Assembly (NCBI GenBank): GCA_949293815.1
Contig: CASFEZ010000003.1
Coordinates: forward strand, 1 to 64,000
DNA length: 64,000 nt
Source: an uncultured Eubacteriales bacterium
GTDB taxonomy: Bacteria; Bacillota; Clostridia; Oscillospirales; Acutalibacteraceae
Direction of reading: 5' to 3'
Of the stretch, positions 1-9,700 are shown piece by piece. Numbering within the stretch: the first letter of the stretch is position 1; each line of letters opens with the position of its first letter. The position numbers and the translations under genes were made by a program. Below the pieces are notes generated by a model. The model saw nothing but the letters and a program-made list of their open reading frames with translations. It was not told the DNA's origin and made no database searches.

Positions 1-33
1 ACAAAAACACCCTATGGTAGATAAAATCAGGTT

Positions 34-888
34 TTAAGCAACATACTGACTTCGCTTTTCAAGTGGAGTCAGTTTTGTTTTAAGCTGAATTCGTTCATTG
101 TTGTAGAAATGGATGTATTCACCTATGAGGAGGCGCGCCTCCTCATAGGTGTTGAGTTTGGCACGGTAAATGCACTCTGTTTTAAGGATCGAAAAGAAAT
201 TTTCAGCTAAAGCATTGTCATACGGATTTCCCCGTCTTGACATAGATGGCGTTATGCTGTATGATTGAGTTAGCTTAAAATACTGATGCGATGTGTATTG
301 AAAGCCTTGGTCACTGTGGAGTTGCAGCTCTGCGGTGACCTTCTCTTTTTTCTTAGCCGCGCGAATGGTGCTTAAAACAAGTTCTACATTCTGCTCTGTT
401 CCGGTCTTGTAGGATACTATGCTGTTGTCAAATAAATCTCGAATGATTGACAAATACAATACGCCTTGCGCCGTCTTTATATACGAAATGTCCGTAACCC
501 ATTTTTGATTTGGTCTTTCTGCTTTGAAATCTCTGTTCAGCAGATTGGGATATCTATGCAGATGTTCTCCATAATTGCGGTATTTCTTTCTTCTGACCAC
601 GGACAGAAGATTGTATTTCTGCATTACCCGCAATATTGTCTTTGGATTGTAGTGTATTTCTTTCCGTTCCAGCCATATATGCACTCTACGGTATCCATAG
701 GTCTTGCCACACTTTGCCTGACATTCCTGTATTAGCTTGGCTAATTGCAAATCTTTTGCCGGAATGTCCATCCTTTTTATATAGTCATAGTAGCCGCTTC
801 GGGACACAGCAAAAAATTTACACATTTCACTTATTGAATATTTCTCTTTATGACGATAGATCACTAAATATTTTACGCTTGTTCTCAC
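34..888 (-). CDS. IS3-family transposase OrfB (DDE integrase core)
   Basis: This is the catalytic half of an IS3/IS150-type transposase, 284 residues and complete. An N-terminal HTH_21-like region (residues about 20-75) precedes an rve integrase core. Its DDE motifs are visible: WVTDISYI for the first Asp, LHSDQGFQYTS for the second, and NPYDNALAENFFSILKTE for the Glu. The start codon is GTG at 888-886, overlapping the orfA stop by four bases, which is the usual arrangement for coupling or -1 frameshift production of the OrfAB fusion. The reading frame is intact. Confidence 0.93.
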   Translation of the reverse strand: MRTSVKYLVIYRHKEKYSISEMCKFFAVSRSGYYDYIKRMDIPAKDLQLAKLIQECQAKCGKTYGYRRVHIWLERKEIHYNPKTILRVMQKYNLLSVVRRKKYRNYGEHLHRYPNLLNRDFKAERPNQKWVTDISYIKTAQGVLYLSIIRDLFDNSIVSYKTGTEQNVELVLSTIRAAKKKEKVTAELQLHSDQGFQYTSHQYFKLTQSYSITPSMSRRGNPYDNALAENFFSILKTECIYRAKLNTYEEARLLIGEYIHFYNNERIQLKTKLTPLEKRSQYVA

Positions 889-1235
889 TTCCTTTCGGTG
901 AGCGAGAGAAAATCCCGCATCAGCTCATTTTCCATTTCTAATCTCTTGATCTGTCTTTCTTTACTTGCAAGTTCGTATTGTAACTGCGCAAGCTTACCTA
1001 ATTGCTGAATGGATGGTGGTAGTTCTGTTCCATCTTTTCTCGGTCTGCCTTTCGGCTTGATCGCTATTCCGGAAGCTAACTTGCGTTTGTTTCTATTATA
1101 TCGCTTAAAAAATTCCTTTACCTGACTCTGTCTAAATCCTAATTGTTCTCCTATTTCTCGTTGCGTTAGTCCTTTTGCTTTGAGTTCTAATATTTCTTAT
1201 TCATATTGCTTCATATGTCTGTATTCTCGTGGCAT
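885..1235 (-). pseudogene. IS3 orfA (HTH transposase subunit) with in-frame stop
   Basis: Translation from the ATG at 1235 gives MPREYRHMKQYE, then a TAA at 1199-1197. The same frame continues uninterrupted to the TGA at 887-885. The remaining stretch reads EILELKAKGLTQREIGEQLG (a helix-turn-helix) and ends in a leucine-zipper-like segment (IKRLEMENELMRDFLSL) typical of IS3 OrfA proteins. No start in a good context follows the stop closely, so the DNA-binding subunit is probably not made at full length. A sequencing error at one base would also explain the stop. Confidence 0.8.
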
Positions 1236-1353
1236 AAAAATTCCCCCTTACGGTAGTTTCTTTTATTCTACCATAAGGGGGGGTGTTTTTCTATTGTCCG
1301 TTTTTACTGGACCTGTTCAATGGTAAGGAGCGGGGCTTTTTTGGTGGGAATGA

Positions 1354-2322
1354 TTACTTGTTGAACAAATCGTCGAGGAAATAGGCGTTGGTATCGGCGC
1401 GTCTGCCATCGGCATCGGTCACCTCTATGCGGAAGAAGCAGTCATTGTCCCGCAATGAAAATACCGCGTGATCTACGGTTTTGCCCGGCTCAGCCTCTGT
1501 CCGGTCGCCGCGGCGTCCCATCGTGGAAAGTGAGATGGATTTTGCCGGTTCCGTTCGTACCTCAACGGTTTTTTCTGCGGTATCCACCGCCAGATAGGTG
1601 ATAACCGGACCGGAGGAGCAGTAAAAATCGCCTGCCTCCAGCGAAGCGATAATCGCTTCATAGCTCAGCTCATCCGCGCCTGCCATGACCCAGCCGCCAA
1701 AGGAGTCCGTCCGATAGTCGTCGGGGGGATAGACATTGTGGTTGTCATCGGTCATGGTGCAGAACAGGGGTTTGCAGTGTCCCCAGCGCAGCATATCGTC
1801 ATATACATTGATTTGGTTTTCATGCAGCCCGTCGCCGATATAGCAGCCGTAGTTAAAGACCTCTAAAAAATCAACGCCTTCCAGAGGGGTATAATCCTCA
1901 AAATTTTGCAGCGACCAGTAGGGGTGGTTATAGCTGCACAAAAAGTCCTGCGCCTTGATATCGGCAATCATGCGGTTGATCCCCGCCTTGTCTTCATAAT
2001 CCGGCACCGGCGGAATGTTCAGTTCGTGGTGGGCGGGTGTTTTGGCAAAAAAGTTAAAGTGATAGCATTTGCCCTGCCCGAAGGGTTCTCTCTGGGCGCG
2101 GTCAATGCACTGCTCGTAGGCGTTGAGCACAACAAAATCTTTGCGCTGTAAATCGTCATGTTCATAATATGTGTCGTGGTCGGACAGCGCTAAAAAGGCA
2201 TAGCCTCTTGCCCGATAGGCCTCGCATATTTCCTCCGGCGTCAGGCGGCCGTCTGAAAGGGTGGTGTGGCAATGCAGATTGCCCTTGTAGCGGTTGCGCT
2301 CCGAAATCAGTACTTGTTTCAT
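1354..2322 (-). CDS. PHP-domain metal-dependent hydrolase
   Basis: This 322-residue protein belongs to the PHP (polymerase and histidinol phosphatase) family. Near the N terminus GNLHCHTTLSDGRLTPEE carries the HxH metal-binding motif, and ALSDHDTYYEHDD the second one. Further His/Asp ligands lie at CSYNHPYW and TMTDDNHN. Such proteins are usually phosphoesterases, but the substrate cannot be told from sequence. It is the last gene of the minus-strand glycan operon, 37 bases after the GH36 gene, so a role in handling a sugar-phosphate or in the same catabolic pathway is a reasonable inference. The C-terminal 100 residues resemble a small beta domain rather than PHP. Confidence 0.85.
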   Translation of the reverse strand: MKQVLISERNRYKGNLHCHTTLSDGRLTPEEICEAYRARGYAFLALSDHDTYYEHDDLQRKDFVVLNAYEQCIDRAQREPFGQGKCYHFNFFAKTPAHHELNIPPVPDYEDKAGINRMIADIKAQDFLCSYNHPYWSLQNFEDYTPLEGVDFLEVFNYGCYIGDGLHENQINVYDDMLRWGHCKPLFCTMTDDNHNVYPPDDYRTDSFGGWVMAGADELSYEAIIASLEAGDFYCSSGPVITYLAVDTAEKTVEVRTEPAKSISLSTMGRRGDRTEAEPGKTVDHAVFSLRDNDCFFRIEVTDADGRRADTNAYFLDDLFNK

Positions 2323-2359
2323 CAGGAAAGCCTCTTTTCTTGTTGTTTTCTTTGGTATT

Positions 2360-4543
2360 TCAGTCTATCTGCTCAAAATACAGAACTGCGCTTTTGCCAT
2401 CGCTGTTCATATCGCTGTCCGAAAAATTGATGCCGGCTCCCATCAGGAATGCGCCGGTATAGGTTTGTCCGGTGGCACTGCAGCGGTAAAGCGCGTCCGC
2501 TTGAAGTCCCCGCAGGCGCACAATTAAGGTTTGGAACTCCCTGCGCCGCATGATAACCACGGTCAAAAGCGCCGATTTTTTATCTTCGGAAACAAAGTTC
2601 CACGCGCAGGTAAACCCGTTATCCTCCGGCGCGATAAGCCGGTACAAATCACCGTTATGAATGGTATCATAGGTCTGGTGATAAAAAGCGACCTGCTGCT
2701 TGACAATTTCTTTTTCTTCATCGGAAAGCTCGGCGGTGTCCAATTCGTATCCGAATGTGCCCCAAAGCGCAACGGCGGCTTTCGTGTCGTAGCCGGTGCG
2801 TCTGCTGGTCGAAACATGCGCGCCCATGGACGAGGGCGGATAGCACAGCGAGGTGCCGAATTGAATGGAGAGCCGTTCAATGGGGTCGGTGTTGTCGCTG
2901 CACCAGATCTGCGGCGAGTAATACAGCATGCCCGCGTCAAACCGACCGCCGCCGCCCGCGCAGTTTTCCAAAAGCAGGTCGGGGTATTCCTGTAACAGCC
3001 GCTCCTGCAATTCATAGGTGCCTAAAATAAACCGATGGAAAAATTCCTTTTGCCGCTCCGGCGGCAGCGCCAACGAGGCGGGCTCGGTCAGATTGCGGTT
3101 GAAATCCCATTTTACATAGGCAATGGGGCAGCTGTCCAGCACCTGTTTCATCTGCATGAAAAGGTTATCGCGCACATCGGCGCGGGTCATGTCTATGACA
3201 TACTGATTCCTGCCAAGGGATTTTTCCCGTCCGCGTATCTGCACGCACCAATCGGGATGGGCGCGGTAAAGCTCGGAATCGGGCGAAATCATCTCCGGCT
3301 CGAACCAAATGCCAAACTGCAATCCCAGGTCGTTGATTTTTTTCACCAAAGGCGCAAGACCACCCTTGAGTTTCTTTTCGTTGACGAACCAGTCGCCGAG
3401 CGAGGTGGTGTCGTCATCGCGGTGCCCGAACCAGCCGTCATCCAGAACCAGCATCTCCATGCCCAGCTCTTTGGCGTCCTTTGCCAGCTGCAAGATTTTT
3501 TCCTCGTCAAAACGGAAGTAACAGCCTTCCCAGCTGTTGAGCAGCAGCGGGCGTTTGCGGTACTGCCACGCGCCGCGAATCAGATGCTTGCGGTACAGCC
3601 GGTGGAAGGTGCGGCTCATGGCGCCAAGTCCTTCGGCTGAATAGACCATCACGCATTCCGGCGCCTGAAAGCTATCGCCGGGCAGCAGCTGCCAGCCAAA
3701 GTCCACGGGATTGATTCCCACGCTCACCCGGGTGCCTCCGTAGCCGTCCGCTTCGGCATCGGCGGAAAAATTACCGCTGTAGATCAGGTTAAAGCCAAAG
3801 CATTCTCCGTTTTCCTCTCCGGTTTCTTTCCGCGCAAGGCAGAGGAACGGGTTGTGGAAATGGCTCGATGCGCCCCGTTTGGAGGCGGCGGACTGGATCC
3901 CCTGCATCAGCGGCAAGCGCTGCACGGAGCGTTCCTTTGCCCACTTGCCGTACAGGTGAATCAGGTCAAAATTGTTCTCCGGGAAATCGCAGCACAGACT
4001 GTGCGCCTTTTCAATCCAAACCGTTTTATCGGTGTCGTTCACAACGCGCAAACTGCGCACCATCACATCCAGATTGCGAAAAACGGTATAATACAACAAA
4101 AATTTTACCCCGGTCGCAGGGTCCTGCATGGTGATTTCCAGCGTATCTGCATCCTCTTCGCTTTGCAGATAAATATGCGGCAGCGCTTCGAGCGCCGGTT
4201 TGCCGGGCAGAATGCGGTGTGACACATACCGCAGATCTGTTGCGTCGGTGCCGTCCGGATAGCGCAGCACCACCGTGGACAGGCGGTAATCGCCCACCCC
4301 GTTGCCGCTCACCTCCGCCATGGACACATCCAGCGAAAAATGCGCTTCAGGGGCGCCGGCAGCATCCGGCGAAAACGACGCGTAGTCCGACCGGAACACC
4401 ATGGGGGCAATGGCAGTGTCCGGAAAATAGGCGCCGTAATAGACATGCAGCAGGTAGTTTCCTTCGCCCACGGCAAACAGATAGCTGGCGTTGGGCGTAT
4501 CCAGCTTAAACAAGCGATTTTTTTCATAAAATGTAATTGCCAT
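2360..4543 (-). CDS. GH36 alpha-galactosidase
   Basis: This 727-residue cytoplasmic enzyme releases terminal alpha-galactose from oligosaccharides such as raffinose and melibiose. Its length and layout match GH36 (N-terminal beta-sandwich, TIM barrel, C-terminal beta domain). YVKWDFNRNLTEP holds the nucleophile, about Asp480. WCSDNTDPIERL holds the acid/base, about Asp550. CAGGGGRFDAGMLYY and WEGCYFRFDEEK are further family signatures. No signal peptide is present. The start at 4543 follows a strong GGGGAGGA ribosome binding site. It lies 45 bases downstream of the histidine kinase gene, separated by a short ACGCCC/GGGCGT hairpin, and is probably in the same operon as the GH38 enzyme. Confidence 0.95.
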   Translation of the reverse strand: MAITFYEKNRLFKLDTPNASYLFAVGEGNYLLHVYYGAYFPDTAIAPMVFRSDYASFSPDAAGAPEAHFSLDVSMAEVSGNGVGDYRLSTVVLRYPDGTDATDLRYVSHRILPGKPALEALPHIYLQSEEDADTLEITMQDPATGVKFLLYYTVFRNLDVMVRSLRVVNDTDKTVWIEKAHSLCCDFPENNFDLIHLYGKWAKERSVQRLPLMQGIQSAASKRGASSHFHNPFLCLARKETGEENGECFGFNLIYSGNFSADAEADGYGGTRVSVGINPVDFGWQLLPGDSFQAPECVMVYSAEGLGAMSRTFHRLYRKHLIRGAWQYRKRPLLLNSWEGCYFRFDEEKILQLAKDAKELGMEMLVLDDGWFGHRDDDTTSLGDWFVNEKKLKGGLAPLVKKINDLGLQFGIWFEPEMISPDSELYRAHPDWCVQIRGREKSLGRNQYVIDMTRADVRDNLFMQMKQVLDSCPIAYVKWDFNRNLTEPASLALPPERQKEFFHRFILGTYELQERLLQEYPDLLLENCAGGGGRFDAGMLYYSPQIWCSDNTDPIERLSIQFGTSLCYPPSSMGAHVSTSRRTGYDTKAAVALWGTFGYELDTAELSDEEKEIVKQQVAFYHQTYDTIHNGDLYRLIAPEDNGFTCAWNFVSEDKKSALLTVVIMRRREFQTLIVRLRGLQADALYRCSATGQTYTGAFLMGAGINFSDSDMNSDGKSAVLYFEQID

Positions 4544-4588
4544 AAAATTCCTCCCCGATATGGGTATTATACATACGCCCTTGGGGCG

Positions 4589-5989
4589 TTATGCCTGTTT
4601 TTGCGGAATATTCAGCTTGACAACCAGGGTAAACACCTGGTTTTGGCAGCGAATCAGGTAGTCGCCGCCGTATTTGGCCGCCGTGGTTTGAATGCTGCGA
4701 AGACCGAACCCGTGGTTGGCTGCGTCCTTTTTAGAAGAGGGGCACTGGTTGTTTTTAATGCGCGGCGTATCGGCGGTGGGATTGGCGCAGGAGATAACAA
4801 TGGCATCGTCAGATACGGTAATTTTTAGGCGAATATAACGGTCGCTGTTGTCCGGGATTTTTACGCAGGCTTCCACCGCGTTGTCCAGCGCATTGGCAAG
4901 AATAATGCACAGATCCATCGGTCGGATGGGCAGCTGAGAAAGGTCGTCGATGTCAAACTGGGTGCTGATTTTGTTTTTATGTGCCGCCAGCAGCTTTTCA
5001 TTTAAAATGGCGTCTACGGCGGACTGTCCGCTGATGGGCATAAACGCCGCCTCGTCCACGGTATTGATCATTGTTTTTACATATTGCTCGAGGTCTTCGT
5101 ATTTTTGATTGTCCAAAAGCGTGCGCACTACCAACAGCTGGTTCTGCATATCGTGCCTTAGCTGCCGCATACGCATATAGGAGTTTTCCAGCTTTTCAAT
5201 GGATTGGCTCTGCAATTCGGTCTGCTGCTGCAAAAGCTCATAGCGGCTCTGCATATCCATATTTTTTTGCAGTCGGAAGAATAAAACAAAAACCAGAATA
5301 TTGATAAAAATCAAACCAATGCCTGCGGTAAGGATATACCCGTAAATGGAGAGCCAGGGGAAGTCAAATTCGGTATCGTTGATGGTAATGGTGGTTGTTT
5401 CACTGAACTGGCGCGCCTGCGGGGGAATGGAATCGATAAAGAATTGAAATACGGTAAAAACAATCAGCGTAATCAGCGGTACGGTCAGCAGCAGAAGCCA
5501 ATAGCGAATCTTTATTTGCAGCTGCATATTCCGTTTTTTAACGGCGGAGGAAATGCAAAACACAATAATCATCAACAGCAGCTTTGGCAGCAGCACCCGC
5601 AGCATCGAAAGGAAGAGCGAGCCGTTTTCAACAAAGGACAGGTTTTCCGGAATGGCGGAGATAATCATGCTGGATACAATGCTGGACAGCGCGAGCGACA
5701 GCACCAGAACCGCACAATACACAGCCTTATAGCGCAAATTCCCCCGGTATATGGTCAGGAGCATCAGGATAATCATCAGCCCCTCCAGCGGTGTTTTCAG
5801 CGAATAGCCCATCGGCACAAAGCTGACCGCAAACAAAATGGCGGCGGTGGCGATGGCGGCGGCATATTTTGCTGCTTTTTTAGGAAAACGCAATTCAAAA
5901 AAACTGTCCATTAACACCACGGCCAGCAGCACTTCGATAACCGCTGCCAGCGCATTGACAAACGCAAGGGAAAGAAACTCGCCAATCAT
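4589..5989 (-). CDS. GHKL-type (AgrC-like) sensor histidine kinase
   Basis: This 466-residue membrane sensor kinase has about six hydrophobic segments in residues 1-225, then a coiled-coil stretch (ELLQQQTELQSQSIEKLENS). The phospho-acceptor box is LRHDMQNQLLVVRTLL. The GHKL ATPase domain has N-box residues NALDNAVEAC and a glycine box GFGLRSIQ. This is the AgrC/ComD type of organisation, usually sensing a peptide or small external ligand. The gene starts three bases after the response regulator stop, so the two are translationally linked. Sitting between two glycosidase genes, it may sense a glycan-derived or cell-wall signal, but that is inference. Confidence 0.93.
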   Translation of the reverse strand: MIGEFLSLAFVNALAAVIEVLLAVVLMDSFFELRFPKKAAKYAAAIATAAILFAVSFVPMGYSLKTPLEGLMIILMLLTIYRGNLRYKAVYCAVLVLSLALSSIVSSMIISAIPENLSFVENGSLFLSMLRVLLPKLLLMIIVFCISSAVKKRNMQLQIKIRYWLLLLTVPLITLIVFTVFQFFIDSIPPQARQFSETTTITINDTEFDFPWLSIYGYILTAGIGLIFINILVFVLFFRLQKNMDMQSRYELLQQQTELQSQSIEKLENSYMRMRQLRHDMQNQLLVVRTLLDNQKYEDLEQYVKTMINTVDEAAFMPISGQSAVDAILNEKLLAAHKNKISTQFDIDDLSQLPIRPMDLCIILANALDNAVEACVKIPDNSDRYIRLKITVSDDAIVISCANPTADTPRIKNNQCPSSKKDAANHGFGLRSIQTTAAKYGGDYLIRCQNQVFTLVVKLNIPQKQA

Positions 5990-5992
5990 ATG

Positions 5993-6700
5993 CTACCTCA
6001 AAGACCAAAGGTAGGCCTCGCCCACACTTTGCTTATACTTTTTACTGACGGGAATGACAACCCCGTTTTTTAAGTGAATCTCCTGCGCGGACAGCCGCGC
6101 AATCTTTCTGGCGTTGACCAGAAAGCTCTGGTGACAGCGAATAAAATCCTTGTCAATCAGCGTGTTTTCAATGTCATCCAGCTTCGCATAGGTACGGTAG
6201 CTGCCCTGGGATTGGTAAATGGTGACAATCCGCTTTTTGCTTTCAAAATAGTAAATATCCTGCAAATCCAAGCTGATGGTCTCGGCGCCGAACTGGAAGG
6301 TAAACCGGTCGCTCTCGCTGTTTTCCCACTCCGCAATACAGTCGCGTAAGACCTTCGCAAAGCCGTAGTCCAACTCGTTTTTCATTAAATACCGAAAGGC
6401 TTTTACCTCGTATCCGCGAAACACATATTCCGCCGAGGCGGTGATAAAAACCAGTATGGCGTTTCTGTCCTTTTCGCGGATTTTTTCCGCCAATTGCAGC
6501 CCGTCCAACCCTTTCATGCGAATATCCAAAAACAGAAGGTCAAAAGGCGCATCGTCCTTTTTATAACAGACCAACAGCTTTTGCGGGTCAGAAAACAGGG
6601 AAATATCCGCCGTTTTATTGTCCTGGGCAAGCACAGCGCGGGTTTTTTCATATAATAAATCCAGGATATGTGTTTCATCGTCACAAATCGCTATGCGCAT
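5993..6700 (-). CDS. LytTR-family response regulator (AgrA-like)
   Basis: This 235-residue regulator pairs with the GHKL kinase directly downstream. The receiver domain (residues 1-120) begins MRIAICDDET with the acidic pair. The phospho-acceptor Asp is in LLFLDIRMKGLDG, and the conserved Lys region is near VKAFRYLMKNE. The C-terminal LytTR DNA-binding domain (about 135-235) contains IYYFESKKRIVTIY and HQSFLVNARKI. LytTR proteins bind pairs of direct repeats upstream of promoters; I did not find a convincing pair in the short leader of this operon. It is cotranscribed with the alpha-mannosidase gene, which ends 16 bases upstream. Confidence 0.94.
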   Translation of the reverse strand: MRIAICDDETHILDLLYEKTRAVLAQDNKTADISLFSDPQKLLVCYKKDDAPFDLLFLDIRMKGLDGLQLAEKIREKDRNAILVFITASAEYVFRGYEVKAFRYLMKNELDYGFAKVLRDCIAEWENSESDRFTFQFGAETISLDLQDIYYFESKKRIVTIYQSQGSYRTYAKLDDIENTLIDKDFIRCHQSFLVNARKIARLSAQEIHLKNGVVIPVSKKYKQSVGEAYLWSLR

Positions 6701-6716
6701 ATGCCTGCCCTCCTTT

Positions 6717-9700
6717 TTATTGTTTTATTTGTTTTTGATAAAAATATAGCTTAATGGTTTTAATTTCAAAGGGACGGAAAGTCAGCTCAATATCCTGCCC
6801 GTCAAAGGAGAGCTTCTGTTCCCGCTCCTCTATCATATCGCAAACAGCCGCGTCGGCGATGGGCAGCGACAGGTGCAGGCGGCAGCGGCACTGCCGGTTC
6901 CAGGTTTCGTATAACCGCAAAATTACCGCCTCATCGTCCTCTGCCTTTTTGATGGTGTCTAAAATGACATGGCTCCGCTCTACGGATACCAGCGAGAAAT
7001 TGGCGGGCAGCGAGCCTCTGCCGGTTGCCGCCATACAGAGGGGCGGTACATTCAAATCATACGCCTGCTGCACTACGCCGCTCTCGGGAACAAAGCCGGC
7101 ATGGGGATAAATGGAATAGGTAAAATGGTGCTGTCCCTGGTCCTGCGCCTTTTGCGGAAAGTTTTGGGAGCGCAGAAGAGACAAACGGATTTTTCCGTTT
7201 TTGATGTTATAACCGTATTTGCAGTCGTTCAAAATGCTGACGCCAAAGCTGTTGTCGCTCAGATCCGCCCACTTCTGCGCCGAGGCTTCAAATTTTGCGA
7301 AATCCGCCAGTGTATTGCTGTGGGTGGGGCGTTCAATATTGCCGAATTGAATGTCATAAGTGGCTTTCTCTGCATTGACCGCAACCGGAAATTCCGCTTT
7401 CAGCATCGTGCTGTCCTCTTTCCAGTCGATGTCGTTGACTACATCAATCCGTTCGCTGTGGGCATATAAAATGATATATTGCTGAATCAGCGAGTTTTGA
7501 TAGGCGCGGGTAATTTGCAGTACGGCACGTACCGGACCATTTTCCAGCACCCGGGCGTTCAGCACATGGCTGACAATATGGAACGATTCCTCAAAATAAG
7601 CGTTGGTGTTCCAGTTGTGATCCTGATAGGGCAGCTCCTCAAAGGCGATCAGCCGGTTAAATGCCTGTCCGGACGGAACGGCGTTCCAATCCAGCTTTTT
7701 GCAGTACAGGCGGCGGATTTCCATGTCGTCCGAAAAGTCGATTTCATAAAAGGCGGTGCTGACATGGTTGCCGTTGACAACGGCGGTTTTTTCCCGCTGC
7801 TGCGGCGTATCTTCGCTCAGACGGAAGCTGCGGTAGCCCTTGGCGGGCAGATTTGGCAGCACGGCAATCTGCTTGCCGTCATAGGTTGCCTGTATTGGCA
7901 GCGGCGTACCGTCGCTGTCAAGAACGGAACGAATCCCCTCTGGCAGCAGGGGCAGAATAACTGCGCTGCTGCGGGAAAACCCCAGGGTATTAAAAACCGT
8001 CAGGCAGAAAGCGCCGGTGTTCAGCGCATTGGCAATGCGCTCCAGCGCCGTGCCTTGCATATATGCGCCGTCGGTCAGTATTTTTTCGTATTGCTTCCGG
8101 GAATCCGCATACACCGGCGCAATGGACGAGCCGGGAATGATATCGTGGAACTGGTTGAGCAAAATGGTTTCCCAGCCGGCGTCTATGCCGGTTTTCGGGT
8201 AACGGTCAAAGCCGTTGTCCAAAAGCAGGGATGCCAGCGTATGGAGAAATTCAATATTTTGATATAAAAATTCAGATTTGCGGTTGTAACGCTTGTTGGC
8301 CGCCTGCGCGGTCAGCGTTCCCCGGTGGTATTCCAGATACAGCTCGCCGCGCCATTTGTTCAACCGGCGGCTGCCGCGCACCTGTTTGTCCAGCCGCCGG
8401 AAAAAGTCGCCGGCAAACTCAAATTTCACCTTGGGGCAGCCGGGAAGACCGGCGCGCATACGCAGCCCCTGTTCAATCATGCGTTCGGTTGGACCGCCGC
8501 CGCCATCGCCGTACCCGTAGCTGTTCAGGATGTTGTTGTTCAGCTCCTTATTGGAGTACCGTTTCCAGCCGCCGATAACCTGCGATGGGGAAAGATCGCT
8601 GTTGTAGGTGGTCATAAACGCGCCTCTGTCCTCAGCGCCGTAGGATTGGGACGGAATAAAGTGAGAAAGCACCGCGGTACCGTCAATTCCCTCCCACAGA
8701 AAGGTGTCGTAGGGAATTTTGTTGTATTCATTCCAGGAAATTTTGGTGGTCATAAAATATTTGATGCCGCAGCCTGCCATAATTTGCGGCAGCGCGCCGC
8801 TGTAGCCGAACACATCCGGCAGCCATAAAATTTCGCAGTTTTTGTCGAACTCCAGGCGGAAGAACCGTTTGCCGACCAAAAATTGCCGAATCAGCGACTC
8901 GCCCGAAGGCACATTGGTGTCCGCCTCGACCCACATGCCGCCTTCCACTTCCCAGCGTCCCTCACGCACCCGGTTTTTGATTGCCTCGTACAGGGCGGGA
9001 TAGTCTTTTTTTACAAAATCATACAGCTGTGCCTGGGAGGACATAAAGCGGTAGTCGGCGTATTCGCCCATTAAATAGTTGACCGTGGCAAAGGAACGCG
9101 CCGCCTTGTCGCGGGTTTGCCGGAGCCGCCAGAGCCAGGCGACATCGATGTGCGTGTGTCCGACGGCGCTGACCGTTGCGTCCAGAGAATCGGAACCGAG
9201 AATCTGCTCTTCGATATAGCGGTTGGTTTCCCTGACTGTCAGCAGAAAATCTGCGCCGTAGGGCAGCGTAAGATTCAGCCTTTGCAGCGCTTCGGTCAGA
9301 CCGCGCAGCAGCTTGACCCTTGGTTCGTCATCGGCGGTATAGAGGTTTGCCACCTCCAAAATGGTTTCGATGTGCAGGCAGAGCCGCTGTACCTGGCTGT
9401 CGCGTACGCAAAGGGCAGAGGACAGGAACATACGCCCCCGATAGCCAAAATCGTCGGAATAGGCATTCAGATGGATTTTGATTTTTTCGCCGCCCCGCGC
9501 CCCGGACAAAATACGAATCATGGTATGGTTCTCGTCCATGCCCGAAATCATTTTACCGTCAACGAACAGAATAAACTGCGGTTTGGTGGTATGCGACCAA
9601 TTGCCGTCTTCGGCGGCAGACAGGGTATAGTAGACGTCCTGACCTTTAAAGCTGTCCGGAACAACCACAACCTGCCGGAACCAGCAGTATTCCTCCCGCG

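Larger units (their letters stand above)
1..1319 (-). mobile_element. IS3-family insertion sequence, left end cut by window edge
   Basis: The element holds the standard orfA/orfB pair of IS3-family elements, read on the minus strand. Inverted ends are visible: the left edge (positions 3-18) carries AAAAACACC...TATGGTAG, and the reverse complement of 1265-1290 carries AAAAACACCCC...TATGGTAG. The right end continues through a GGACAATAG-type sequence (reverse complement of 1291-1299) and may stop near 1300 or run to about 1319, so the exact terminus is uncertain. The matching left terminal bases lie outside the window, so no target duplication can be read. OrfA has an in-frame stop, so this copy may not be fully active. 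Confidence 0.85.
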
